Assembly (NCBI RefSeq): GCF_016801985.1
Contig: NZ_JAEVLS010000005.1
Coordinates: forward strand, 1-64,000
Length of the DNA: 64,000 bases
Direction: 5' to 3'
From: Steroidobacter gossypii
GTDB taxonomy: Bacteria; Pseudomonadota; Gammaproteobacteria; Steroidobacterales; Steroidobacteraceae
Shown here: piece after piece, positions 9,318 to 18,074 of the stretch
Position numbering within the stretch: the first letter of the stretch is position 1
Layout: every line of letters begins with the position of its first letter
The notes under the pieces: model-generated
Databases searched by the model: none
What the model saw: only the letters and a program-made list of their open reading frames with translations
What the model was told of the DNA's origin: nothing
Program-made: the position numbers and the translations under genes

Positions 9318-11425
9318 TAGCAGATAGTCCTTCGCAGACGTCGAATAGCAGCTACCGCGGGCTCATTCAGCGTTCCTGCGCCATCGAGTGCGCGCGCCTG
9401 GTCATCAGGGCTGAGTGCCGTAACTACATAGGGGAGAACTAAACCCTGAATGAGATCCTCCATTACCCTTTCGGCAGGGAAGAACCGGGAAAGCGCTGAT
9501 CCGTAGCGTGTAAGCGCAGGCTTCAGATCTTGGCAATCTGGCCATGTGTTGAGAATTTCCTCGATTTCCGCCGTCGGCACATCGCCGAATGTCAAAAGTT
9601 CGCTAGACAGACCCACATCGCCGGCAGCCGATTCCCCCTGAAAGGGGATCGTCGGATCTGGATAAATAGCAACCGCATGGCTCCATACCTGCGGTGAGAC
9701 AGGTACTGTTGTTGCGCCAGCAATGAAGGTCGCTGCTACGCGAATCCCTGGCGTCCTTGAGATACGCATAGGCGCAATCTCGTCCAACTGCAGCATGGGT
9801 ATGACGGACGCTTCGAGCGGAGACCGATTCGCCCCTTCTAATAAAAGTATCGACAGGCCGTCGACCTCTCGATCCGCCCCGGCGATGGCGAAAATTCCGT
9901 TGCCGGAAGCTACGTCAATGTCACGTAGCTGAATGACACTAGGAGATACATGAATCACCGCGATGCGCCCACCGCAGACCGCCTTCGCATACGTACTCAT
10001 CAGCGAGAGCGCAGAGGAACCAAGGGCAACAGGCATTAGGCGAGCAACCACGGCGGCATGCAGTGGCAACATTACAGCTGGGTCAATTCCCGATGCCCGC
10101 GCGGCAGTCGTCAACGCGCGCTGAAGCGAAACCTTGTCTCTCAGCGCCTCACCTCGCCCGCCAGCCGAATGAACGAGAAATGCTCGATCTCGCTCAACAC
10201 CGCTCACGCCGCTCAGATCCTGTGTGCGGGCCACTGCCTTGGCTTGCTCAGCGCTCAGCGCACTAAGCTCAGCCCTGATTTGCTTCGCCCGATTCTCTGC
10301 TGCGTCTGCATCGAGCGCCGCCGCTTCCGCCCTGCCCCGAAGCTCATCAAGTTCTTCTTGGCGGTGTGTCAGTTGTCGTACTGCGCCTTCAGTCTCCGCC
10401 AATGCTTCGTCACGGCGACCTTCAAGAGTCTCAAGCTCCTTTCTCACTGCCTCAAGTTGACGAAGCGCCGCTTCCAATTCGCATGATGTACACGCGCGAG
10501 CGTCAACCATTTTCTGCAAAGCAACTCTCTCTCCCTCAAGTTGCCCTTCGATCTCAGCACGAATGCTGCGCTCGACCTGCGCGCGCATCGTGACATTCAA
10601 CTCCTCGATCCCAGATCTGATCGCCGGATGTTCATAAAGCACGCCGACGAGTTCCGGAGCAAGACCGGCGACCGCTTCTGTGTCCACGCAAAGAGCCAGC
10701 GCGCGTTCGAGGCGATACTTATCGAGTTGCGCCTCTACCCCGATCCCTTGCGCAGCAAGCGCTCTCGCAGCAGCTTCAATCTGCTTCTTTGTCTGCGCGC
10801 CTTCATGACCACCTTGCTTGGCCAAACGGACCGCCGTCTCCAATCCGCGCCGCAGAACAGTCTCGTCCTCGTCCCAGTCCACGTAGCCAGACGGGGTACT
10901 CTCGTCCATACAAACTAGTCGCTCGACTCCATTGATATGGAGGCTGTGCGGGCGACCATGCGTGAACGTCGACACTCGCGCGAGATTGGACCCAGTAAGA
11001 CTAAGCATGCCCATGGGGGACCGAATCATCTCAACAGGTCCCACGAGCACATCTGGTTGGCACCAGACTAACGCACGCAAAGTTCCGACAGGGCCAGTCA
11101 CGTGCACGCCAGCGACGAGCGCAGCCCGGACCTCGACAGGGCCGCCAAGCAGTCGCAGGTCAATGACCTCCATCGCTGGCTTCACATCGATAACCCTAAA
11201 CTCATCTCGTTGGCCCGGATTCGGCTCCGGTCGAAAGCTGATGAGTGCGCCTTGGTTTGCCGCGTGTGAGTTATGCCAGAACACTTGGCCTTGCGATGGA
11301 AACTCCTTAGCCGCGTTGATAGGCCGCCATTCAGGGACTTGGATTTCGACAATTGGCACGACGCCCGCGACGGGATCACCAATCTTGTCTCGCGCCGCCC
11401 ATTGAACTACTCCAATGATTCTCAT
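9317..11425 (-). CDS. druC: DruC-like coiled-coil protein of Druantia type I
   Basis: A 702-residue protein. Roughly residues 280 to 410 form a long heptad-rich coiled coil (ERVALQKMVDARACTSCELE, then repeated LEAVRKELETLEGRR-like heptads) that contains a CTSC pair. The N-terminal 280 residues and the C-terminal 290 residues appear globular; I see no P-loop and no nuclease motif. The start overlaps the druB stop by four bases (ATGA type) and the stop is fused to the druD start, so the genes are translated together. The name rests on gene order and size in the Druantia type I operon. The coiled coil suggests a structural or oligomerising subunit. Confidence 0.7.
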   Translation of the reverse strand: MRIIGVVQWAARDKIGDPVAGVVPIVEIQVPEWRPINAAKEFPSQGQVFWHNSHAANQGALISFRPEPNPGQRDEFRVIDVKPAMEVIDLRLLGGPVEVRAALVAGVHVTGPVGTLRALVWCQPDVLVGPVEMIRSPMGMLSLTGSNLARVSTFTHGRPHSLHINGVERLVCMDESTPSGYVDWDEDETVLRRGLETAVRLAKQGGHEGAQTKKQIEAAARALAAQGIGVEAQLDKYRLERALALCVDTEAVAGLAPELVGVLYEHPAIRSGIEELNVTMRAQVERSIRAEIEGQLEGERVALQKMVDARACTSCELEAALRQLEAVRKELETLEGRRDEALAETEGAVRQLTHRQEELDELRGRAEAAALDADAAENRAKQIRAELSALSAEQAKAVARTQDLSGVSGVERDRAFLVHSAGGRGEALRDKVSLQRALTTAARASGIDPAVMLPLHAAVVARLMPVALGSSALSLMSTYAKAVCGGRIAVIHVSPSVIQLRDIDVASGNGIFAIAGADREVDGLSILLLEGANRSPLEASVIPMLQLDEIAPMRISRTPGIRVAATFIAGATTVPVSPQVWSHAVAIYPDPTIPFQGESAAGDVGLSSELLTFGDVPTAEIEEILNTWPDCQDLKPALTRYGSALSRFFPAERVMEDLIQGLVLPYVVTALSPDDQARALDGAGTLNEPAVAAIRRLRRTIC

Positions 11426-13056
11426 TGTGGCCCGCCATTTGGCTGCCGGCGCCGCCTCAACGCAATTCTAGATTGCACTAATCCGGCGGCACTTACTGGC
11501 TGACAGACCAGCGCGGAAATCAGTCGAGGACGGCCCGACACTGTGTGTACCGCACCTGTAGACACGTCGTTGGTCACATTCAGAACGTGCTCACGCCAAG
11601 CCAATCGATCGTTAGCTTTATGTCGATCACTTACAGACGCTCGCGCTAGCGTGAACTCGACACGCCCGAAGTTTTCTGCGTCTATTTCAATGCGCGATGC
11701 AGACTGGAGACTACGTTGCAAGATTGCAGCAACTTCTCGACCTGACAGGCTGCGTTGGCTTCGCAGTCGGCCTCGCTCCCACAGCACTACGCGCGCCCGG
11801 GCGTTTTCGTGACCAAGGTCTACCTCAACCTCGGGAGGCGCTTTCGAATCAACACGTATGACGTGCGTTGAAGCCCGCCAAGCGTCAAAGCACAGTTTGC
11901 CGAGGCGAACGCGCAGTCGCGGTGTGCGAGCAAGCAACTCTGCAACCGTTGCGTCTCGTGGGCGCGGCGCGAACATCACGCCGATACTTGCGCTTCTTTC
12001 GTCTGCCAGAGAGAGACGGGTCTGCCCCGTAGTGTGCGACGTGATAGCAATGTGGGATAAATCTCCCTCACCACTTCTGACGCTTGCGCCTTGAGAATTT
12101 GAACCGAAGGCAAAGGTGGCGAGCGTCTCCGCATCATTGCTCGGCGCTTCGACCTCGAATACCGCGGAGTCGCCAAGCCAGAAGATGGGCTCACCTCGAT
12201 CACTGTAGGCACGCGGCGGATTGGCAAGTCTCAACCTCCACGGTCGAGAGACAAAATGATGGCCGATCCGAGCCAACCAATTGGACAGGGCGTGATCATA
12301 GTTGTCGGGAAGAGCTATTTCCCAGATCGTCCACGTTAGGCCTCCGCTCGCAATCCGTGCGTGCTCTAGCCTCCCAGTCCGGTCGGGTGGAGCACACCGC
12401 TCCTCGGCGAGCACAAGTATGGTCTCGCCAGCATGGACAGCGGAGTCTGCGACAAGCCTTGTCCACTCTCCCCTACGGAGCCGAAACAAGACGCCGGTAG
12501 CTTGAAGTGGGGGGCACCGAAGATTCCATCGTTCGCTCTTAACGGCGCGTGGCCAGATCCCGATCGGACGCGCTCGGTACTCTTGCAAGCTAGGCGGCAC
12601 GAAGACACGACCGACGCCAACTCCCGGACGTAGATCGAGACCGCTTAGGCGCGAAACAACACCAGCCCCCGTAACGATCTCCACGATTGCGGTCCGGAGA
12701 GCAACGAGGGACTCATCGCCGATGTCGTCTCGCGGAATTTCAGGAACTCTCAGAGCTAAGGCCCAATCTCCATCAAGGTGGTCGAGAATCAGCCCCAACT
12801 CGGCGGGATCATCCTCTACTTGTGTCTCAGCTGCTTTTTCTATGTGCGAGCCGTGACTAGCACCGCCATGACCTGGCACGAAAAGTTCGCACTCTTCAGT
12901 TCCATCGATGCCACGCCAATGTGCGAAGTATTCAAGGTTTGGTCCGCGGCGAAGTTCGACGGGATGTCCACAAGTCGGGCATGTGTAGTCCGCCCAGCGG
13001 ACCGCCTCCGCGGCGTGGACGAGCTTCCCCAGCTTCTTGTTGAAACCGTACTCCAC
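11422..13056 (-). CDS. druB: DruB-like protein with CoiA-type N-terminal zinc finger
   Basis: A 544-residue protein starting with GTG at 13056. The first 50 residues hold TCPTCGHPVELRRG followed by LEYFAHWRG. This Cys-x2-Cys plus Phe-Ala-His pattern is what opens CoiA-family competence proteins. The rest is beta-rich and unrecognised. It sits where druB belongs, between druA and druC, and overlaps druC by four bases. A 258-base gap separates it from the druA stop, the only sizeable gap in the operon, so a second promoter may serve druB onward. The zinc-finger reading is from the visible motif; the DruB name is from synteny. Confidence 0.7.
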   Translation of the reverse strand: MEYGFNKKLGKLVHAAEAVRWADYTCPTCGHPVELRRGPNLEYFAHWRGIDGTEECELFVPGHGGASHGSHIEKAAETQVEDDPAELGLILDHLDGDWALALRVPEIPRDDIGDESLVALRTAIVEIVTGAGVVSRLSGLDLRPGVGVGRVFVPPSLQEYRARPIGIWPRAVKSERWNLRCPPLQATGVLFRLRRGEWTRLVADSAVHAGETILVLAEERCAPPDRTGRLEHARIASGGLTWTIWEIALPDNYDHALSNWLARIGHHFVSRPWRLRLANPPRAYSDRGEPIFWLGDSAVFEVEAPSNDAETLATFAFGSNSQGASVRSGEGDLSHIAITSHTTGQTRLSLADERSASIGVMFAPRPRDATVAELLARTPRLRVRLGKLCFDAWRASTHVIRVDSKAPPEVEVDLGHENARARVVLWERGRLRSQRSLSGREVAAILQRSLQSASRIEIDAENFGRVEFTLARASVSDRHKANDRLAWREHVLNVTNDVSTGAVHTVSGRPRLISALVCQPVSAAGLVQSRIALRRRRQPNGGPQ

Positions 13057-13314
13057 GGCTCTTTATTGTCCTTCGCCATTAGGCGAGCAAGCCGATGCCC
13101 ACTCAACGGTCGATCCAGAAGTTAGAAGGCCAGTCCGCCAAGAGGCTGGCAACCAAAACCGCTCCATTGCTGTCAGAACGCTTTATATTACACAACGCAC
13201 AAATTACACACACCACACCATCAGTCTGGGTAGGGCTGGGTCACACTTCAGAGGCACACAAGTCCTTGGTATTCGCGAACTGATACCTATGTCACGCGAA
13301 GTGCCGTCGAACGC
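13057..13314 (-). promoter_or_regulatory. Intergenic gap inside the Druantia operon, possible internal promoter
   Basis: On the minus strand the 258 bases between druA and druB contain an unusual GT-rich run (about 13190 to 13230) leading into TAATATAAAG near 13180 to 13189. TAATAT or TATAAA could be a -10 box, but no good -35 box sits at the right distance. No ORF of note is present. This is a weak promoter suggestion based mainly on the gap interrupting an otherwise overlapping operon. Confidence 0.3.
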
Positions 13315-15387
13315 TCAGGGCCCGTCAATAAAGAAGTCCTCTTGGCCATTTGAATTCGGCGCAATGACACGAGCGCCATGTGCGATTGGATGGACGAGGG
13401 AATGGCGAGCAACCTGACCGAGGACGTCATCTGAGCGGATCCTGTTGCGCAGCCATCTCTCACGCCACCACTCACTGATCTTTGCCGTTGACGCGCGGCT
13501 ATCGTCTAGAGACATCAAGTAGCGCGGCTTGGAGGCGAGTCCTAACAAAGTCTCGCAAAGATTCCGCACGAGACTGACGCCGTATATGACGCGGGGACGG
13601 TGGTGCCTGAGGAGTAACGAACTAGGCAAGTTGAGCATGTCGAGAGCTTGCCGTACTTTACGAAGCTTCGGACTGCCCCCTTCACCGAAGATGCTATTTA
13701 CACGCTGAGCATCAGCCTGCTGAACCACGTCAACGAGCGCCTGAACAGTCTCATCGGAATAATGAGAGGTACCATACGCCTCAGATCGGCCGAGTTCCTT
13801 GTAGCAGATAACTTCGCCCGGAAGGCCATCGATACGCTCGCAAGGAATTTTGATGCGGTTGTATTGGCTCGAACCGATGCCATACAACGAAGTAGTCCCA
13901 AGAAAGACCAGATTCGCGGGCCGAACAACCGCGCGACCAGCCATTGACGACGCAATCTCACTTTCGGCGCTAGAGTATCTGCGACGGTACTCAACCACCA
14001 CTTCGGGACTCGCAGCCAGCATCGCAACCAACTTCCCTCCGAGCACAGCGTTATATGGCTGCACCGCTCCGCAAACAGCGATATCTGCAACTGCAATCCC
14101 CACTCGATCGCCTTTCGCCTTTTTAAGCACTCGGCGGATCGCATCGCTGCCTTGAGCAGTCTTTGCCAGTCCGGACAACTTATCGCGCGTGGGTCGAGTA
14201 TCGAAAGCCTGCTGAAAAGTCTTGCGCACCCGAAGGTATGTCGCCAGTGCCAATGCCCGTTTGCTTCGAAACAGGTGCGTCCGGGCACGAGTAACCCAGT
14301 AGCCATCGTCAACGATATCGGATCGTTTGCGCCTGTAATCTCTTGAACGCGCGTATCGGTGATGACGACGTCGTTGTGTTGAAGCCTCCTCGATCAGCCG
14401 TTCTATGACTTCCTCAGTAGGGTTTCTCAGGCTTCGAGCCGAGATCACGTTATCCTCTAATAGATCCGCGACATATATCTCATTAATCGCGTCATCAACC
14501 ACGCCGACGAGCCAACGAGCGATTTCAAGCGTGGGGGCAGATCTGATTCTCTCTAGGAACACATCAGGATGCCATCCGATCCACGCGTCGCGCTCGCGTA
14601 TCTGCATTACTGGGCTGTTAAGCGCGCCGATCCCAATAATTGGATGGTTCATCGCTGCACGATCACGCACAAGAAATAGCATTGTGCGCCCTGGAACATT
14701 CGTATACTGATTTGTCCACGTGTGCCTGAAGTACCGCCAGATATCCATGAGACGCAGACCGGTAAACGAGCAGGTAGCTTCTCTTGTATCGACAAACTGA
14801 AGGTATGGATCGATTGCTTCAGCCAAGCATTGCATCCATCCATTCGTCAGATGCGCCCGAGCCTTGTTCAGCTTTTCCGCGAGGTCTCGGCCATCACGCA
14901 TCAGTGAGAAGATTGATACAAACGCGCCGTTGTGTGAACGCGTTCGTTCCATCGATCGAATAAACTTCTGGACTGAGGGTCGAACGAGTTGAGCATCACG
15001 CTTCACCAACTCTTGTTTTCGAATTCGCGCTTTCTCAGCATCTCGATCACTTGTAACAGGCGATGGCGGGCGCACGGCAACGAGATCGCCACGAACCCGA
15101 AGACCCCAACCCTGAATTACGAGATCTGTAAGGACCAAGCCGGACGCGAGCAATGCCTGATTGTCAATTCGCCGCGCGGCCGTGGTTGCCTCGACGAATG
15201 CATCTCGAGCGTCCTCTACTGCGCTCTCGCGAGCGTCGGCGCGCACCGCTCTCGATAGCACGCGTGCATACGAAACAAATGCGTCCCTCGAGTATTTCGA
15301 CTTCAGGTCCGGTTCAATCTTTGTCCAGTCCGATTCCACAGCAATGATCACTTGTCGTTCAAGAAGGCTGCCAACGTGTCGCTCCAC
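13315..15387 (-). CDS. druA: DruA, DUF4338 protein of Druantia type I
   Basis: A 690-residue protein carrying DUF4338. Visible family segments are GRTMLFLVRDRAAMNHPIIG near residues 233 to 252, DAWIGWHP at 267 to 274, ADIAVCGAVQPYNAVLGGK at 434 to 452, and LGTTSLYGIGSSQYNRI at 496 to 512. Near the C-terminus comes VNSIFGEGGSPKLRKVRQAL. DruA with DUF4338 is the signature of Druantia type I. The first 230 residues are helical and less conserved. The GTG start at 15387 lies 40 bases inside the end of the GHKL gene, so the two are translationally linked; a shorter start is possible. The catalytic role of DUF4338 is not established, so none is assigned. Confidence 0.88.
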   Translation of the reverse strand: MERHVGSLLERQVIIAVESDWTKIEPDLKSKYSRDAFVSYARVLSRAVRADARESAVEDARDAFVEATTAARRIDNQALLASGLVLTDLVIQGWGLRVRGDLVAVRPPSPVTSDRDAEKARIRKQELVKRDAQLVRPSVQKFIRSMERTRSHNGAFVSIFSLMRDGRDLAEKLNKARAHLTNGWMQCLAEAIDPYLQFVDTREATCSFTGLRLMDIWRYFRHTWTNQYTNVPGRTMLFLVRDRAAMNHPIIGIGALNSPVMQIRERDAWIGWHPDVFLERIRSAPTLEIARWLVGVVDDAINEIYVADLLEDNVISARSLRNPTEEVIERLIEEASTQRRRHHRYARSRDYRRKRSDIVDDGYWVTRARTHLFRSKRALALATYLRVRKTFQQAFDTRPTRDKLSGLAKTAQGSDAIRRVLKKAKGDRVGIAVADIAVCGAVQPYNAVLGGKLVAMLAASPEVVVEYRRRYSSAESEIASSMAGRAVVRPANLVFLGTTSLYGIGSSQYNRIKIPCERIDGLPGEVICYKELGRSEAYGTSHYSDETVQALVDVVQQADAQRVNSIFGEGGSPKLRKVRQALDMLNLPSSLLLRHHRPRVIYGVSLVRNLCETLLGLASKPRYLMSLDDSRASTAKISEWWRERWLRNRIRSDDVLGQVARHSLVHPIAHGARVIAPNSNGQEDFFIDGP

Positions 15388-16964
15388 TCAAGTCGATGTC
15401 GTGAGAGGGCTCCACTTTTTCCTGTGGCCATAGCCTCAGCTCTTGCAGCAGCGAGAAGAAGCAATTCCAGTTTCGCCCGCAACTGTTGATCATGTGGACT
15501 GTCCACATCTGCCAACGGCTTGTAGATTTCTCGATTGAACGGATGGTCAGGGTTGAGCACCAAAACCAAACGCTCACCGTCATGTGCGTAAGTAAAAAAG
15601 CTCGTGTCTTTCACGGTCGCTTCGATGATGGTATAGCGAGAACGCCCCTCGCCTAAAGCCTGTCGCAAGGCAGGATGTTGCTTGATTAGTTCCTTCATGA
15701 GCGCCGTAGCTCTTTGCTCGGCGTTCTTCGGGAGTCTGCGAAGCAAGTGATCGCGCTCGTTGGCAATTCGTTCCGCCGCAGAAAAGCGTTCTGCTGTCTT
15801 GACCGCCAGATGCGCCTTCCTCGCTCTCGCACTCAGTGCCCGAGCAGTGGCCTCAAGGTCAGGCGTGAGAGCTTCAAGTAGGTGGGACTGTGGTCGCACC
15901 TGCTGCTTCGTGTGGGTGACGCCAAACGCCTCGTCAAGAACCGGGTCAAATTGGATTTCGCAGCGCCACCAGTCATCGTAGTTCTCGCGGTGCTTGCTCC
16001 CCATAAAGAACCAGCCGTAGTCAACCTCGCGACCTCCGCGAACTATCGAAACACCCGCGCCTTTCGACACTCCAATTCTGCGTTTGTCTTCATTGGATAA
16101 CTTGTGCCACTGGTGTACCGGCAACTCAGAGAACCTCACGCGCACCCATCCAGTCTTGCTTGCGTCTGCCGGGTCGGCACGGACCTCGTAGCGCATTTCA
16201 TCTCCAAACAACTGCGCGCCTGATATCTGAGCCTCCGAATGTACGAAGAGGGGATCGATAGGAGTAATGGCATCACCGTTGATCGTGAGACGGAGTCCAT
16301 TCCAGAGGAAATGCCGGAACCGCCGGCCGAGTTCACTTTCGAGTTTTCGAACGATGGTTGAGATCCGTCTTGCATCGAGTCGATCGCACTGAGTCCACTG
16401 AACAATCGTTCCCGAAGGACTTGCGCACGCACCCGGCAGTTTTCTAACAATGCTAGGACGAGGCACCTCCACCATCTCGCATCGGACTATCTCGTCAACA
16501 TCAAGATACGACATGTAGACCTGCGGGGGCGCTGAATTGCTTGCCCTACGAGAACCAGCAATTCCTATCTTTTGGCCTCGCGCGGATTGCCAAGTGAACA
16601 CAGTTACGCGGCGAGCCTGGCTCAACGACGCATTCGGAAGTCCCATTCCATAGCGCCCAAGTCCGCTGCGGTCACCGAACCGTGTGCTTCCACCGAACCT
16701 AAGAGCTTGGCGCAAAGTGAATGGATCCATTCCTGACCCGTTGTCGACTACTGAAACCTCGATGACCTTCGAGTCGTCCTCACCCGCTTTTGCGTTTATG
16801 GAGATGCCAATCCGGTTTGCGCCGGCCTGAATCGAGTTGTCGACAAGCTCTGAGATTGCACTCGCAGTGCCCTTGTAGCCGGAATCTCGTGTCGCCTGGA
16901 TAAACCTGTCGAGAGCGATGATTGAGCACTCATCGTTCCTGACTTTTCTAGCTGTAGTAGTCAT
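15348..16964 (-). CDS. GHKL (MORC/Hsp90-like) ATPase heading the Druantia operon
   Basis: A 538-residue protein whose first 120 residues form a GHKL ATPase: N-box ISELVDNSIQAGA (Glu39, Asn43), G1 box VDNGSGMD at 73 to 80, and G2 box GRYGMGLPNAS at 103 to 113. The next part resembles a ribosomal S5-like domain as in MutL or MORC proteins, and the C-terminal 150 residues are helical. The ATG at 16964 has GAGAAG upstream. The gene's end overlaps druA by 40 bases. It is not among the five core Druantia genes. GHKL ATPases occur repeatedly in defence loci, so an ATP-driven clamp or switch role in this operon is plausible inference. Confidence 0.85.
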   Translation of the reverse strand: MTTTARKVRNDECSIIALDRFIQATRDSGYKGTASAISELVDNSIQAGANRIGISINAKAGEDDSKVIEVSVVDNGSGMDPFTLRQALRFGGSTRFGDRSGLGRYGMGLPNASLSQARRVTVFTWQSARGQKIGIAGSRRASNSAPPQVYMSYLDVDEIVRCEMVEVPRPSIVRKLPGACASPSGTIVQWTQCDRLDARRISTIVRKLESELGRRFRHFLWNGLRLTINGDAITPIDPLFVHSEAQISGAQLFGDEMRYEVRADPADASKTGWVRVRFSELPVHQWHKLSNEDKRRIGVSKGAGVSIVRGGREVDYGWFFMGSKHRENYDDWWRCEIQFDPVLDEAFGVTHTKQQVRPQSHLLEALTPDLEATARALSARARKAHLAVKTAERFSAAERIANERDHLLRRLPKNAEQRATALMKELIKQHPALRQALGEGRSRYTIIEATVKDTSFFTYAHDGERLVLVLNPDHPFNREIYKPLADVDSPHDQQLRAKLELLLLAAARAEAMATGKSGALSRHRLEWSDTLAAFLNDK

Positions 16965-16979
16965 GCGCTTCTCGCAGCA

Positions 16980-17399
16980 CTATTCCGTCATCCCGAAGAG
17001 CTTGAGCAGGCTTAGCCCCTCCTGCTCCGTCGGCCTTACTAGCCTTAGGTTACGCATTATTGCAAAGCTTTTTGCACCGGTGCTAGCGCAAAGTTCGCAC
17101 TGCGAGAGACGCGAGATCTCGGGCTTGAGCGGCCATCCCTCACTGGCGCGTGAAGGACCCGAAAGCTCGGTATTTGGCGGGTCTTTGTCGGGAGGGTTTG
17201 AGCACTTCTGCCAGTCCCATGAGGTATTATTGCTCGCGCTTGTCGCTGCAATGTGGTCGCACCGGCGCCGGAAAGGACGCCGGGAGGCGTCGAGCTGAGA
17301 ACTTCGCTCCGTTCTTCCGAAGCACCAGATCGACGGAGCAATCCGCCCTGTCCACTGCATTCCCCATGGCCGCGTATCCGCGACGGCGGAACGCCTCAC
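16980..17399 (-). CDS. Possible small or truncated gene ahead of the GHKL ATPase
   Basis: An open frame of up to 139 codons stops 15 bases before the GHKL start, a typical operon spacing. The last 45 residues contain CELCASTG and end in LSLLKLFGMTE. Upstream the frame contains CDHIAATSAS and other Cys residues but resembles no family I know. The 5' part runs toward the decayed IS256 transposase, so this may be the surviving 3' end of a gene cut by that insertion. Codon use is not clearly that of a gene. Low confidence. Confidence 0.25.
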   Translation of the reverse strand: MRRSAVADTRPWGMQWTGRIAPSIWCFGRTERSSQLDASRRPFRRRCDHIAATSASNNTSWDWQKCSNPPDKDPPNTELSGPSRASEGWPLKPEISRLSQCELCASTGAKSFAIMRNLRLVRPTEQEGLSLLKLFGMTE

Positions 17400-17449
17400 C
17401 GATGATCGATTCGACTTGTCGCCAAGAAATTGCCGGGCACGGCGATTGG

Positions 17450-17870
17450 CCCTAGGTGCGGAGCCACTTCCTGCGCTCGCTCACACGTCGCGGTCTGCCT
17501 GGGGGTGGGGCTGGTCATCTCAGATGCCCACGAACGCCTAAAGGCGGCAGCAGCGAAGGTGCTGAAGTCGACATGGCGACGCTGCCGAGTGGACTTTCCG
17601 CGCAACGCCCTGGCGCATGCCAACAAGGGCCCGCCCCAGGTCGTGCTCGCGCTGAAAAAAAAACGGTCTTCGCGCAGGAAACGCAGGAGGCAGCGATCAC
17701 GCGGAGATCAAATGCCTCACCGATGTCGTCGGCATCTTCCCGAATGAATCCGCGATTACTCGGCTCGTCTGGGGCGCCGCCGCTGGAGCAGAACGACGAG
17801 CGATCACTGCAACGACGATCACGCAGCCTGAGTATCAAGCTGCCAGACTGTCGACCGTTGCCAACTGCGC
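17450..17870 (+). pseudogene. Decayed IS256-family (mutator) transposase
   Basis: Pieces of an IS256 transposase can be read on the plus strand in changing frames: RSHFLRSLTRRGLPG near 17457, VGLVISDAHERLKAA near 17508, WRRCRVDFPRNALAHANKG near 17575, FAQETQEAA near 17670, IKCLTDVVGIFPNESAITRL near 17706, and LLEQNDERSLQRRSRSL near 17780. Several frameshifts are needed, one next to a run of nine A at 17656, and a stretch of roughly 70 codons normally lying between the FAQET and DVVGIFPNE segments is missing. The N-terminal half is absent. It is clearly non-functional and marks an old insertion between the two defence gene sets. Confidence 0.8.
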
Positions 17871-17987
17871 ACGAGCCCAAACGAACCAGAGCTCAGGACT
17901 CGTACACCACGTTTTGGACGCGATCAAGACTTCGCCAGTTGCCCACCGTAACCGCCTCGTTTGGGGCGTAGCAGTGCCATCTGTGTG

Positions 17988-17997
17988 CCCCCCCCCC
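17988..17997. repeat. Run of ten C
   Basis: A homopolymer of ten C lies 78 bases beyond the stop of the nuclease-like gene at 18075, in non-coding DNA. It is in no reading frame that I can support. Confidence 0.9.
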
Positions 17998-18074
17998 TTT
18001 GGCCTGGCGCGAATAAAGCAGATCGGCTCTTCAACACAGCAGCTCATAGACAAACGCAGCCAGCGGCACGCGTG

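Noticed and set aside
17100-17280. HNH-like pattern CDHI...WDW...C on the minus strand
   Set aside because: Spacing and the second His/Asn are wrong, and the frame is not clearly coding.
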